64,000 nt of DNA from Areca catechu. Taxonomy: Eukaryota > Streptophyta > Magnoliopsida > Arecales > Arecaceae. Shown in pieces: positions 1-11,111 of the stretch. A program made the translations under genes and the position numbers. Location of the stretch: assembly GCA_021397845.1 (NCBI GenBank), contig CM038039.1:176736526-176800525 (forward strand). The letters are read 5' to 3'. Below the pieces are notes generated by a model. The model saw only the letters and a list, made by a program, of their open reading frames with translations. It made no database searches and was not told the DNA's origin. Numbering within the stretch: the stretch's first letter is position 1; every line of letters starts with the position of its first letter.

Positions 1-164
1 TAAGTGGTCAACTGGGCAAGCTGGGTTTGGGTTTGGTTCATCTGGGTATTGGTTTAGTCAAGCTTATTGTTCAATTGGGTATTGGATTGGTTAATCTGGG
101 TGGTTAATTGGGCAACCATATGTTCATTCATGGTTCTTATGAGAGCTTCAAGACTGGACTCTAT
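1..164 (-). pseudogene. gag N-terminal fragment of Gyp-L, broken
   Basis: On the minus strand this translates to a Gln/Asn/Thr-rich peptide with repeated QINQSNTQ-like and QLTTQ-like segments, matching the gag start of Gyp-A at 7672. The expected start codon reads ATA instead of ATG (162-164), and an in-frame stop follows within about 50 codons. By alignment with Gyp-A, Gyp-D and Gyp-E this is the Gag N-terminus, probably coiled coil. It continues beyond the left edge. It is unlikely to be translated as it stands. Confidence 0.55.
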
Positions 165-360
165 GGTTGAACTGGGTTGGGGTTTAGACTTCTTGTATTG
201 GGTTCCTAGTCTAGTGGTCATACAATCAAACAATCAGTCAGAATGAGATGGTGCAACCAAGCATGCAGAGGATCAGTAATTCTAGGGTTTCCTAGACCTA
301 GAGCCAAAACTGAATGGGTCAGCTCAACTTACACTTAACCCAGCAGCTAATCCTTCCTCT

Positions 361-474
361 AGCCAGGTAGAGGGTGGGAGTGTGGGAGGCCCCCTACTTT
401 TGTAGGGACCCGATTAAAAATCACAACACCACTTAGGTCGTTTGACTCTGGACCCTTAGTCTTAGACACCAGAT
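361..474 (-). other. Shared leader module, Gyp-L copy
   Basis: Reading the minus strand: GGTGTCTAAG, then a GTGATTTTTAATCGGG stretch, then GGGGGCCTCCCACAC and a final CTACCTGGC. The same ordered blocks occur in the leaders of Gyp-A, Gyp-D, Gyp-E, Cop-1 and Cop-2. The G-run and CTCCC can pair into a short hairpin. Function unknown; a packaging or dimerisation signal is one possibility. Confidence 0.6.
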
Positions 475-1289
475 TTCAGTAATAGCCATAGGATTAAATG
501 CACTAGTTGGCCCACACAATTCGGACCCGACCTGTTGGTGTCACCTAGCCCACTATGGCAAATTAAGTCTAATTAATTCTAACTAAGGTTTGAATGAGAA
601 TGCAAGGAGATTGTTTTGGGCCCAGGACAAGATATGACCTCCTGCCCTAATATGAGATAGAGAAAGTGCCCTTAAGATTAATTTAATGTAGATGATGGCA
701 ATCGATGATCTTGATGTAATCTAAAACAATCAAAAAATAAAAATATTTTTTTAATTATTTTATGATGTGATAAGTTAGGTTTAGGTTGATTAGGTTAGCA
801 ACAAATTGGGCTTTGGATTGGGGTGTGTGGAAGTTGGTTAGGTTTGGTTGAGTCAAAATGCAGAAATAGTAGAATTCAAAAAATTAGGGTTTTAAATGAT
901 GCAGGTTTTGACATAGTTACCGATGTAAAGAAAAATCTAAAATTTACATAATAGAGGATGGACAGTGGTGATAAACTCTACCAAATTTGATGCAAAAAAA
1001 AAATCAGATGATAATGTAAATCCTAGTCTTTTCAGACTGATGCAGTAATATCAAAATTTTAGTTAGGGTTTCTAATATGATAAATTTTAGTGAATTAGGT
1101 TTTCTATAAAATTAATTAGAAATTATGAAAATTATCAGGACAAAATAGAGGATAGGATATGAAAATTTTACAAAAAAATAAAATTCTTAAATGGTCAAAA
1201 TCAGATGAAAAATAGACACCTAATGTAGCTAGCAGGATGCAAAAATTAGGGTTTATGACCCTAAGGCAGATAAATGCTATCCTAAACCC

Positions 1290-1301
1290 GCTCTGATACC
1301 A
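1290..1301 (-). other. Primer-binding site of Gyp-L (tRNA-iMet type)
   Basis: The plus strand reads GCTCTGATACCA, so the minus strand carries TGGTATCAGAGC, the usual complement of the 3' end of initiator-Met tRNA. It lies three bases inside the LTR edge at 1305, which fixes the element's orientation as minus. Confidence 0.9.
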
Positions 1302-1304
1302 AAC

Positions 1305-2875
1305 TGATGTGGGATGACTCTAAGATTGCTAAACATGCAGAAAAAACTGTAAACTATTTTTTTTAGAATTTTTTTATAATTTTAATTTGCAAGCTAAATT
1401 TTCAAAGTTAAGTAAAGACTAGCAGAAAGAGTAGCAATGCAAAGAATAGCAGAAAGAGTAGCAATGCAAAGAATCATCATATCGTATGCGTACTCATGCA
1501 AAATAACAAGAACCAGGATCTGAGAATTGAGAAATTCCCAGCTTAGGATAGCTAATCTTCATCAAATTAGAAATTAAGAGTAGGGTAGGATATTACCGGT
1601 CAGAGATTGTAGATTTAATAGATGAATAGATCACATACACTCTGATTGGAGCCTGGATGATGAAGCTTCAGTTTCCTTGAATTTGATGGCTGATCTGGGT
1701 AGTCCTGGAGGCAAAGAAGGCCTTCTCTGGGGAGGTGAAACATCTCGGGGATCCTGTAAGCATCAGAGGTCAATCAAAGCAACAAAAAATCAAAGGGATG
1801 AAACTAGGGTTTTGAAGAAAATAGAATTAGTGTTAAAATAGCTGGCGGCCTGGAAGAAGAAGAAGATCCTTTGCTTATTGGATGGCTAGGGCTTCTTCTC
1901 CTTGGCTTCTTAGGGCTTGAAGGAAGCTAGCTTGGGTGTGGAAGAGAGCTTGGAGATAGGGTTCGGCCAGGGCACAAGAAGAGCACTCAAAACAAAACAT
2001 AAAACTCAAACACTAGAACTTGAGACAAACTTTTAGCAGAATTTTATTTCATAAGAAAGAAGTTATTACAAGAGAAAGAGGGGTGGGGTATTTATAAAGT
2101 CCCATGCCCTCTCCTAAAGGGATTACAAGTCTTCTCCTAGTTAGAATAGGTTTACATAATTTAAGTGGGAGAAAGACTTCAAAATAAGCCTAGAACTAGG
2201 AGTATACAAGTTGAATGAAACTAGGTTTCCTTCCTCCATTTGAATTCTTCTACTTAGATTGGACCAAGTCAACAAGTGGGGATGCCTCCTTTGAATGGCG
2301 TGTTGGGCTCATGGGGCAGCAAGGGGGCCGGCCAAAGGCTTGGGCGCATGGGCTTTGGGCCTCCTGGAAGGTGGGATGCCTTGGGCTGGAATATACCTGG
2401 AATCAATATGGAATCTTGGTTCTTTATGGACCTGGGCCTTGAATTCTTCTGGGCTAGGGTGCAGGTATATCTTTAGGATCATGGGGTGGCCTGGTATGTG
2501 GAATATTCCTTGGCATCTGGAAATCATCTGGAGGGCATCTGGGCATCTTGCCGGAATCTTGGACACTAGGTTGGCATACAAGGTCCAATTGGCTGATGTA
2601 GAGGCCTCTGGCTCTTGGATGAGGCATGGTGGAACTCCAAAGTAGTGTATCCTCCCTTCTTGTACAAAAACTGGACTCTCACTGGACTCATACTTAAATA
2701 TAGGACTCAGTAGACTGGACTAGGTTGAGATAAATCAACTAGTCTTAACTTATTACATGACTCAATCTTAATTGATTACAAAATTATGACACATGACTAA
2801 GGTTCTAAAAAAAAACCCTAATCAGTAAATGCTATAAGATCCAGTGATCTATGTCTGATTCTGGTGTCCCCACCA
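1305..2875 (-). repeat. 5' LTR of Gyp-L
   Basis: On the minus strand it starts TGGTGGGGACACCAG (at 2875) and ends CCCACATCA (at 1305), directly before the primer-binding site. The start matches the TGGTGNGGACACCAG consensus of the other gypsy LTRs here. A TATA-like box (TTTATAAATACC) is at about 2089-2098 on the minus strand. The right flank (from 2876) is the middle of another LTR (Gyp-A), so this element inserted into an older LTR. The other copy and the second target duplication lie outside the window. Short open frames inside it are not genes. Confidence 0.8.
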
Positions 2876-2935
2876 CCTTCAAACTTATTTCTTCTTTGAT
2901 TTCTAATCCTTGTTAGGTGATTTGCAGGACCCTCT
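2876..2935 (+). repeat. Fragment of Gyp-A 5' LTR
   Basis: Sixty bases matching 11680-11736 in the Gyp-A 3' LTR (CCTTCAAACTTRTTTC... GGTGATTTGCAGG). It is cut on the left by Gyp-L and on the right by a solo-B LTR, and continues at 5990. Confidence 0.75.
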
Positions 2936-5900
2936 TGATGGGAGACTAACTAGATGCGAAGATGAAGAATGATGCAAGTGATTTGTTTGTTTTGTGATTT
3001 TTAAGTTTTAATGATTTTTTTTTTTTTTTGGATTCCTGAAAACAAGTAGGAGTAGATCTAGGGTTCTATACTAACAAGAATTTCAGGCAAGCAAGTAATT
3101 CCCTAAGCAAGGATAAAAAGAGGACCCCGGAATTGAGAAACCCTGTAGGACTTAGCTCTCAGATCAATTCCTACTTAGGAGTCAGGATGGCAAACCTCAA
3201 AGATCCGAAGTGGCCGATGCTGAGCTCACTCGCTCTCGTGGATGTAGCTTGGATGATCGAGTAGTCAACCCCGTGGATGAGCCAACTTTCTATCTGAAGG
3301 TCACGACATCAAGAGCAACTGACTTTGTGTTCATGGCACCTGGAGGACCTGTGAGCATTCAGAAGAAGAGTTAGGATTCAATCCGAAAAGAAAGCAATAG
3401 ATGAAGGAATGAGAGTTGATGTGGTGATGGTGGAGTTCTTCTTGCTAGGTGCCCGGTTGGATGATCCCAATAGGCTCTGACTCGAAGGTTGGAGGATGGA
3501 GTTGCAGAAGAGATAGTAACACGAGACCTCACACCTCTCGACGCTTGAAAGCGAAGGCGCTCCCTCACGGAGATTGATGTTCTTAAGGAACGAAGGCAAC
3601 TAAAGAGAATTGGCTCTCAAAACTTGTATTTTTCATTCATCAACAATAGTCTTACAAGGGAGGGGTAAGGCCCTTCATATAGGCATCTTAGGACCCAATT
3701 TAAATTTCAAATGAAATACAAGTCTTCTCTTGATGGGGCGACCAAAATTCAGAAATTTCTCCACCATGGTCGACCAAGAATTTGAATTTGATGGCTTGAC
3801 TTGAGGATTGGAAGATGGATCTTGGCACCCTTGAACTTGGAAGGTTGGTCTCTCATTTCATAAGAAGACATAAGATGGTGTGGGCACCAGACCTCTAATT
3901 AGGGTTTCAATTTTTGGGTCATGTAATAAGGCTTCAAGCCTAAGCATTGTATTTTTAGTCATGAATTTAGTCTCAATTATTTTTATTTAGTCCTGTACAT
4001 TGACCAATTTGGTCAAGTTGTGTCCTATATTGAGTCCAGTCTGAGTTTGGGTCCAAACCGGAGTGGTCTTTGAGTTCAGCTCAACTACTATTGGGCCAAG
4101 CCTTGAAGGTCAACATTTCAACCCTAAGGTGCCACTTCACCATCCCATGTGGCACCACTTCACCATCTCATATGGTACCACCTCATCTTGCCAAATGGAG
4201 GCACATCAAATATTCTTTCCTCCTTTTCCTCCCTCCATCAAGCCACTTACTAAAGGAGTCTTGGGCAACCAAGGAAAGGTTGAAGACAAAGGCCTTGATC
4301 CAAGCCTCATTTCAAGCTTCTCTCCAAAGAAGGATGAGCAACCAAGGAAAGAGGGAGACACAAGCCTTGCATCATGCCTTCTTCCCAAAATTGAAGGTCA
4401 ACTTTCCAAGTCCAAGGGAGACAAATTCCTTCTTTCAAGCCCATTATCAAGCCATGCACAATCAAATCCAAGTGAAGGTCGGCCAAAGGAGAGAAATCTT
4501 ATTTTTTTTGAAATTTTTTTGGCATCTCTCCAAAGAGGACTTGTAATTTTCATTTGAATTTCAAATGGGGTCCTAAGGAGACTATAAAAAGGACCTTACC
4601 CATCCTTTGTAAGGGTAATTGCTATTGAATGAAAAACCACAAGTTTCTTGAGATCTAGTTTTCTCTTTAGTTGCCTTCGTTCACTAGGAATATCGTTCTC
4701 CATGAGGGAGCGCATTCGCCTTCGGACGTTGAGAGGTGTGAGGCCTCAAGTTACCATCTCTCCTGCAACTCCATCTTTCGACTTTGAGTCAGGGTCCATT
4801 GGGATCAACCGACCGGGTGCCTAGCAAGAAGAACTCCACCATCACCACTTCAACTTTCACCTCTTCTTCTATTTGCTTTCTCTTTGATCAAATCTTAACT
4901 ATCCTTAAATTCTTGCAGGTCCTCCAGGTGACACGAGCACGGAGTCGGTTGCCCTTGCCATTGAGACCTTCGGATAGCAAGCCGGCACATCCGCGGGGTG
5001 GAAGGCTCGATCATCCTGGTCGCATCCGCCAAAGTGAGTGATCTCGACATCGGAAGCTTCAGATCTTTGAGGTTTGCCACCCTAAACTTCGAAGTCGATA
5101 TTGTTCTGAGAGCTAAGTCCTACGGGGTTTCTCAATCCCAGGGTCCTCTTTTTATCCTTGTTTATGGGCTAATCTACGTGCTTGTAGTCTTATCTTTATT
5201 GAATCCCTAGATCTGCTTTTGTCTTGTTTTTCAGGAATTTTCAAGAAAGTCATTAAAACCTAAAAATTCACAAAAATAACAAATCACCTACATTCATTTC
5301 ATCTTGCGTTTAGTTAGTCCCCCATTATGACATGGGGCTTGTAGCAAGGCTTATGTTCTCCTCCTTTCCTTGGTTGTTCATCCACTTTTAGTACAAGACA
5401 TGATATAGGGAGTGGAAGATGGAGCTTGTCTTGGCGCCCATGGATTCTTGCTCTTCTTTCCATACTTTGTCAACTACTTTGGGAAGAAAGCTTGATGTGA
5501 GGGCTTGAAGCAAGGCCTTATCTCTTCAAATCTCTAACTCCTTTTGACCTTCCCTTAGCCGGCCACCTACATTTGGAAAAGAGCTTGATAGGGGAGGGAA
5601 GGAGGGCAAGTGTCAAGTGATGTTGTCTTCTTTGTCATCCATAAAAAAAATTTGATTCGTGCCGCCACATAGGATGATGAAGTGGCACCACATAAGCTGA
5701 TGTGATGGCACCCCAGGGCTGAGTTAGCATCCTTCATGGCTTGGGTCAAAAGTGACTAGACTTCAAGACCAATCTTGCTTGGGCCCATACTTCAAACATA
5801 CTCGAACTGGACTCAATATAGGACTGGACTCGGTACAGGACACAGTTGACCAAATTGGTCAAAGTACAGGACTAGACACAAACACTTGAGACTCAATTCA

Positions 5901-5989
5901 AAGCTAAAATTATTACAAGGTTTAGGCTTGAAGCCTTATTACAAGACCCAAAAATTGAAACCCTAACCAGAGGTCTGGTGCCCACACCA
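2936..5989 (-). mobile_element. Solo LTR of family B (minus), split by a second B LTR
   Basis: The minus-strand LTR starts TGGTGTGGGCACCAGACC (at 5989) and ends TTAGTCTCCCATCA (at 2936). It is interrupted by a plus-strand LTR of the same family at 3876-5327; without it the length is about 1.6 kb, as in the intact copy at 19360-20939. Flanking 5-mers are CCTCT (2931-2935) and CCTCC (5990-5994), one mismatch. The surrounding Gyp-A LTR sequence continues on both sides as in the uninterrupted copy near 11735. No internal genes remain, so it is a solo LTR. Open frames within it are chance frames. Confidence 0.85.
3876..5327 (+). mobile_element. LTR of family B (plus) inside another B LTR
   Basis: Starts TGGTGTGGGCACCAGACC and ends TTAGTTAGTCCCCCATTA. 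TATA-like ACTATAAAAA is at 4581-4590. It interrupts the minus-strand B LTR, which resumes at 5328 with sequence matching 20270 onward in the intact copy. Flanking 5-mers TAAGA and TGACA agree at only three of five positions, so the exact duplication is uncertain. The frames at 4063-4557 (164 aa and 158 aa) fall in LTR sequence and show no domain. Confidence 0.75.
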
Positions 5990-6381
5990 CCTCCGAGTTC
6001 ACGAATCCAGGATTCTAATCGGTAAGCTTTCAGGCCACAGGATTGAAAGCTGCGAATCCGTAGGGTCTCTGGCTTAATTTTTTCAGGCCGCATCCAAGAG
6101 CGTAGAGTGAACTCTTCATGGATCAATCTCCAAATCTCTTCTAGGTATACCCCCTAGACTTCTCTAGTAGTGGTATTGCAGAAAAGCTTGTCCTAACCAG
6201 GGCTTCTTAGCCTTGGCGATCCTGTTTCTTCACTTTTAGGGTTTAGTTCTATATGCCTGTGCTTCCAAAAATTCTACAGAGCTCCCTACTTAATAACTTG
6301 GCTTGAAATTTGGGATACAAACTCATAGCTTAATTCCTAATACACAAAAAATAATTGGCATGCATAATTAGTCTCGTATCA
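5990..6381 (+). repeat. 3' part of Gyp-A 5' LTR
   Basis: Closely similar to 11740-12117 (Gyp-A 3' LTR), ending GCATGCATAATTAGTCTCGTATCA. It is followed two bases later by a primer-binding site. Together with 2876-2935 it is what remains in the window of the 5' LTR of Gyp-A. Confidence 0.85.
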
Positions 6382-6383
6382 TT

Positions 6384-6396
6384 TGATATCAGAGCA
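6384..6396 (+). other. Primer-binding site of Gyp-A (mutated)
   Basis: Reads TGATATCAGAGCA, the tRNA-iMet type site with one G to A change from TGGTATCAGAGCA. It lies two bases after the LTR end at 6381. Confidence 0.85.
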
Positions 6397-7364
6397 TGTT
6401 TTAGGGTTAGATTTTCCATCCCATAATTCTTATATATAGTCTATTCTTTTTACTGTTTCTACATGTAGGTAGGTCATAAAATCCTAATTTTTATTTTTTT
6501 GTATTTCACATAATTGATAGTATTTTTTAGAATTTTCTTATGATTTATTTCAGTCTATACAATTTTTTTCATGCCTATTTTCTTTTGCCCAAGAAATTTC
6601 TGCATCTTATCTCTGCATTTGGTGTCTAGATTTTGGTCTATTTCATCACCTTAAGTATTTTTTTTTATTAAAATTTGCATGATGTGTCCTCTATTTTGTC
6701 TTGATCCTTGTCATGATTTTTAATTATTTTTACAAAAAAACAAGAATTATAAAAATCTGCATATTAGGAACCCTAACCCGATTCCTGAGATTTCTACACA
6801 CAATCTGAAAAACCCTAGGTTTTGCATCATCATCCAAAATTCTTTTTGCATGAAACTTTGTAGAGATCATTTGCACTTTTCATTCTCTATCCTAAAACTT
6901 TTCTGAAATTTTTTTGTATCAAAAACTGAACCAAATTTTATATCGAATCAAACCCTAATTTCTGTTCTGCATACTTCATCAAACCAAACCTAATCACTTC
7001 CAAACCCTACCTCACCCAAGCCCAAAATTTGTTTACTAACTTAACCAACTTAAACCAAATTTGCCACTTCATAAAAAGGTCAAAAAAAATATTTTTATTT
7101 CTCTGATTGTTATTAGTTGCATTAGGGCTTATAGTGTGTTCATTATCTCATTAAATCAATTTTAAGGGCAATTTCCTCTCTCAGATCTGGGTAGGATTTC
7201 ATCACCTATCCTGGGCCTAAAATAACCACCTAGCATCAGAACCCAAGCCTTAATTAAAATTAAGTAGTAACCTAATTGCTCTAGAAAGCTTAGGGACATC
7301 AACTAGTCGGGTCCAAATTGTGTGGGCCAACTAGTGCACCTAATTCCCCAGCTATTACTAAAAA

Positions 7365-7482
7365 CTGGTGTCTAAGGCTAGAGGCCTAGAGGCAAATGCC
7401 CTAAGTGGACTTGTGGTTATTTAATTAGGATCCTGTCACAGGCAGGGAGAGCCTCCCACCACCCCACCTCTTACCTGGCCAG
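7365..7482 (+). other. Shared leader module, Gyp-A copy
   Basis: CTGGTGTCTAAGG, then GTGGTTATTTAATTAGG, then GGGAG-AGC-CTCCC (a perfect 5-bp hairpin) followed by ACCACCCCACCTC and TTACCTGGCC. The same order is seen in Gyp-L, Gyp-D and Gyp-E, and in the copia elements Cop-1 and Cop-2. It is untranslated leader, about 190 bases before the gag start. Confidence 0.7.
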
Positions 7483-7671
7483 TTAAAAGATTAGCTGTTG
7501 AGTTAAGTATAAGTTGAGTAGATCCATTCAATTTTAGCTCTAGGTCTAGCAAACTATAGTACATTTCCACTTTGTGTGCTTGACTGCATCACACTAACTT
7601 GTTTGATTGATTGCATGACCACTAAGTAAGGAACCAAATATCAACAGTCTAAATCCCAACCTAGCTCAGCC

Positions 7672-7905
7672 ATGGACTCCAACTTTGAGATCTTCATGAG
7701 AGCCATGACTGAACGATTTGACTAGATGAACCAATTGAATGCCCAATCCACTACCCAAATAACCACCCAGATTAACCAGTCCAATACCCAATCCCAAAAC
7801 CAGTTTGCCCAGTTGACTGCCCAGATAAACCAAATAACCCAATCAAATGCCCAAGCAACCAATAGGCTTGACCAAACCAATAGTTCTGATCAAGTAAAGA
7901 ACTAA
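7672..7905 (+). pseudogene. gag N-terminus of Gyp-A, broken
   Basis: Starts ATGGACTCC; homologous starts are ATGGACCCG in Gyp-E (27793) and ATGGAGTCC in Gyp-D (40624). The peptide begins MDSNFEIFMRAMTERFD, followed by a TAG. It then runs on as a Gln/Asn/Thr-rich stretch with repeated QINQ and QSN units, likely coiled coil, until a second TAG at about 7903. The product would be the Gag N-terminus. The two stops within 80 codons make it non-functional as read. Confidence 0.6.
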
Positions 7906-8371
7906 TTAGGAGGTTTAAAGAAAACCCCTAAAACCCATCCCAGACCTAAACTTGAGTCCAACCCTAGGAAATCCCAATACCCTGACCCACTCAGAGCCTA
8001 ACCCTAGGAGAGGCCCATACCTTGAATCTAGGAGATCCACAACCTATAGATCTGAGCCCAAATCCTATGACTTTGGATCCTATGACTCTAGAACTTATGC
8101 ACCCAGATCCTCTAAATCCAGATCCTATGTACCCATGTCCTATGAGTCTAGTTGATCCATAACCCATAGATCCGAATCTACATCCTATGAGTCTAGTATT
8201 AGGCCAGTTTCCCCTAATCAATCTGAATCTCATAGGATTGGTACCCCTAGATATGAGCCTAGTATTAGTTCACTTCCCTTTAGTCAACCCAAATCTTTTA
8301 GGACTAGTGCCCCTAGCCCAGGACCAGATCCTAACCAGCACAACCCGAGCAAACCTCAGCGTAGTTCCACT

Positions 8372-8917
8372 ATGGCCCTTAGAGAAGGTAGAGGAAAGTC
8401 TAGTTCCAATCCCTTGAGAGTGTGTTTTAGATGTCATAAACAAAGCCATTTTGTTAGCCAGTGTTCATTCAGCACCCTATACCTAGGTGAGCTAGATAAA
8501 GATGAGTCTGAACCCATTATTGAACCCAATATAGAAGTGTATGAGACTGACCCAAGTCTGGTAGAGGAGTATGAAGATGATGAGCCTATTGAAGATTTAG
8601 AGGAAGAAACTCCTGAGCCCATTGATGAGTCTAAAGATGACATTAAGGAGTTGAGTCCAGTAGAGATACCTATAGATGACCTAGAATTAGTTGACCCTGA
8701 CCATATCCAAGTAGAAACAAACCTAGAATTAGTTGACCAGGTAGATACCCAGATCGAAGCCAACCCAAAGTTAGTTGACCCTGACCACACCCAGACTGAA
8801 CCTTTAGTGGAAGAGCAGTTAGAGGATGAGGATCCCAACCTTACTATTAGACTCTTACCTGAGGAGCCATTAGAAGAAAGCCAATTACAGAGCCCAGTCC
8901 TGAGATCCAAGAACTAG
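8372..8917 (+). pseudogene. Gag-like C-terminal region with CCHC zinc knuckle and acidic tail (Gyp-A)
   Basis: An open frame of 181 codons. Near residue 18 it carries a CCHC zinc knuckle, CFRCHKQSHFVSQC (spacing 2-4-4), the nucleic-acid-binding motif of retroelement Gag. After it comes a very acidic region rich in Glu, Asp and Pro, including three near-repeats of 14 residues (LELVDPDHIQVETN and variants). Upstream, at 7950-8370, low-complexity Ser/Arg/Tyr sequence in shifted frames joins it to the gag start. The acidic tail resembles those of Gyp-E and Gyp-D. The frame ends at a TAG, and residual coding continues at 8918-9220 in another frame without a domain I can name. Confidence 0.65.
8685..8810 (+). 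repeat. Three 42-bp coding repeats
   Basis: Three consecutive imperfect 42-bp units encode LELVDPDHIQVETN, LELVDQVDTQIEAN and PKLVDPDHTQTEPL within the acidic Gag tail. The unit length is a multiple of three, so the frame is kept. Confidence 0.7.
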
Positions 8918-9189
8918 AAGAATTTATTAAGGACTTGATCTCTTTAAATCAGTACCCTTAGGATGAAATCCCTCCTTTGACTCTAATTGATCTATTCCCT
9001 AAGATTAGTGACCCATTCTTCCATAAGATAGACTCTGTAGATAGACATCAATCCCATAAGGTCAACTTTATTAGTCTAGGATTAATCCCTGACACCCCTT
9101 CCTACATCCTATTCTATCCGAACGACCCCAACCTCTTTTCTTACTTTCCACCCTTCCAAACTAACCCGAATCTACCTCTTATTTTTTGC

Positions 9190-9386
9190 CCTTTTCTAAA
9201 GCTTCTCATGTTTATCTAACTACTAGTCTATATTTTATCGAAGTAAGCATGTTTCTTACATTCCTTGTGCATGTTAGGTTTGCATCGTATTTCTGGTATA
9301 CTTTATGGCATTTACTAGAAGTTTATTGTAAATTCTCATGTGCATGCCACACCAGGGTTAAACCTAGAGAGCTTATGATCTATTAG
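9190..9386 (+). pseudogene. Integrase core remnant (Gyp-A)
   Basis: A frame ending at a TAG encodes VRFASYFWYTLWHLL followed by KFSCACHTRVKPRE. In gypsy integrases this block follows the second catalytic Asp (FASYFWKTLWHLLG-type motif). Here the SDRD catalytic motif is missing: only LVHVRF remains. The tail RVKPRE replaces the usual sequence that carries the catalytic Glu. Gyp-E and Gyp-D have the same fused tail. It cannot encode an active integrase. Confidence 0.65.
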
Positions 9387-9519
9387 GTTTAGATCCAAAG
9401 AGTCCAATAAATTTCTTTCGATAGGAATGCCTAGTCGAGTCTATTAAGTGTTGGTTTTGAGTCCAATAAGTCCCCAGATCTAATTCATTTGTCTACACCT
9501 ACACTGACCTCTGCACATT

Positions 9520-9848
9520 ATTTGCATCAGAATATTAAATAAAAAATTAATTTAAGTAATGAAATCTATAAAAACTGGCTAATTTTTGAAAGAAAGCCAA
9601 GGAATTTAATGTAGAAAATTTTATTATGGTTAAGAAGCTTCATGCTTGTATTGTTGAACCTTTAGAGTGATAAAGAAAGTGGAACCAATGCCTATGTGCT
9701 TGATCTGTCCTTGGATTTAGGCATTAGCTCTACCTTCAATATCGCAGACTTGGTTGAGTATAGGGAATCGATAGTGATTCCTAGTGAGATTTTTGGACCT
9801 CACCCATCCTTTGAAAGAGAAACCTTACCTGAGTGTCTACTAAATTTG
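9520..9848 (+). pseudogene. Integrase C-terminal domain remnant (Gyp-A)
   Basis: With frameshifts it reads ...GTNAYVLDLSLDLGISSTFNIADLVEYRE and IVIPSEIFGPHPSFE, the GISxTFNxxDLVxY signature found just before the chromodomain in plant chromovirus integrases. It stops at 9848, where a minus-strand LTR starts, so no chromodomain is left. Two or more stops interrupt it. Homologous regions are 28711-29342 (Gyp-E) and 51690-52250 (Gyp-D). Confidence 0.7.
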
Positions 9849-11111
9849 TGATTCGGGACTAATATGCATGCAATTATTTTTTTTGTGTTTTATATGTGGG
9901 GTTAAGAGATTAAATCCCAAAAATTAGATCAAAATAAGTTTTAGGGAATTCTCTATGAATTCTAGAAGTAAAGCATGCAGATTAGAACCTAGCAAAGCAG
10001 TAAAGAAGGATCGTTAGGGCTGAGGAGCCTCGGTTAGGGCAAGTTCTCATACAATAAAACTTCTGGTGGCAAAGGGGGTGTACCTGACAACGTCCGAAGT
10101 TCTTGATGAAGATCGCAGTGAAGGGATCTCTCATTCCTTGATGGATGTGGCCTGGAAGACCGAGCCAAAGACCCACGGATACCTGGCTTTCTGCTCGGTG
10201 GTCCGATTGAGGCTTGGCTAGAGTTGTTGGATTCGTAGGAACTCGGGGACCTGCAAACGACCTGTCAGGGGTTAGAAAACTCAGAGGAGATCAAGAAAAT
10301 AAAGGAAAATAGCAAAGGGGAAAGGAATTTTGGAGTGGGTGGCCAAAGCTCTGGAGGATTGGCTAGCTGCAGGATGTAGTTGCAAACACCGGGAAGAAGA
10401 ACTCACAAAACCCCTTTATGCACACAGCAGGGTATCACACAAAAGTTGAAGGAAACTCAAGTATTTTCATATATCAAAAGTAATCTTCATACAAGAGACT
10501 AGGGTCCCTTAAATAGACCCTTAACCTTGGGCCCCAAGTAAGGGTACATTAGACTTTACATAGGACTCCTCCCTTTCAAACCCTAGCTAGGAATATAAGG
10601 CAACATAGGTAGAAAATCCCTGAAAACTTGCTCTCCCTCTCCTTGTCTTGGTCGGCCAAGGGGGTGACCTTAAGTGGCCGACCAAGAGGAGGGTCACCGT
10701 AAGGAATGGCACCCTAGCTCTTTCTTGGGCCTGGGTTGGCCCAATTTGCTTCCGGCTGGTTCAGGACTTCAGGTTTGTACTTGTTTTTATTTTCTCCTCC
10801 TGGGATCTTCAAGTCTTCAAGCTGGGTTGGACTTGGGCTCAACTTCCATGTCTTCAATCTGGTTGGACTTGGTCTTCACTTGTATGATGTGGTCTCGAGT
10901 CTTCAATTTGCTTGGACAGGACTCAAAAAAATAAAATTAGCTCGACATAAGCTGACTAATACTGGACTGAACTAGCTCAACATGAGCTGACTAATACGGA
11001 ACTCAACTCAGCTGGACTAAGCTTTATTTCATTGAACTCTAATGCTACTAATTGATCCATAGAAGGTTGAGAAGCCTCTGTCTTATTTTGGTGCCTTTGG
11101 TGTCCCCACCA
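9849..11111 (-). repeat. LTR-A-like LTR in minus orientation
   Basis: Minus strand: starts TGGTGGGGACACCAAAGG (at 11111) and ends ATGCATATTAGTCCCGAATCA (at 9849). It is homologous to Gyp-A's own LTR, for example around the ATTTAAGGG TATA-like box and the CCCTTACTTGGGGCCC stretch. The flanking 5-mers ATTTG and CTTGA do not match, the left flank is Gyp-A internal sequence, and the right flank is the middle of the Gyp-A 3' LTR. A simple solo-LTR insertion therefore does not explain it; a deletion or recombination between inverted LTRs is likely. Confidence 0.7.

Larger units (their letters stand above)
1..1304 (-). mobile_element. Gyp-L: leader and gag start of an RT-less gypsy element (minus strand)
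   Basis: This is the internal 5' part of a minus-strand LTR element that leaves the window on the left. Read on the minus strand, a primer-binding site follows the LTR, then about 1.1 kb of AT-rich leader, then a gag-like start near 164. The leader resembles in reverse complement those of Gyp-A (6382-7670) and Gyp-D (39568-40620), including the shared GGTGTCTAAG...CTACCTGGC module at 361-474. No other gene is visible. Assignment to the same family as Gyp-A is inferred from leader and gag similarity; the rest of the element lies outside the window. Confidence 0.75.
6382..9848 (+). mobile_element. Gyp-A internal region: RT-less gypsy derivative
   Basis: Order: primer-binding site (6384), about 1.3 kb leader, gag-like region with a zinc knuckle (7672-8917), a remnant of the integrase core (about 9190-9386), and a decayed integrase C-terminal domain (about 9520-9848). 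No protease, reverse transcriptase or RNase H can be found. The region is cut at 9848 by a minus-strand LTR, before the chromodomain. Leader, gag start and the integrase fragment match Gyp-D and Gyp-E, so the loss of RT is likely ancestral rather than private to this copy. Many stops and frameshifts are present. Confidence 0.75.

Noticed and set aside
2215..2645. Overlapping plus-strand frames of 66-116 codons
   Set aside because: Inside the Gyp-L LTR; no domain and no conservation seen.
4063..4557. Overlapping frames of 164 and 158 codons
   Set aside because: They lie wholly inside a family-B LTR, show no domain, and are not kept open in the other B LTRs.
8434..8910. Minus-strand frame of 158 codons
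   Set aside because: Antisense to the acidic Gag tail of Gyp-A; Ser/Gly-rich composition mirrors the repeats of the real frame.
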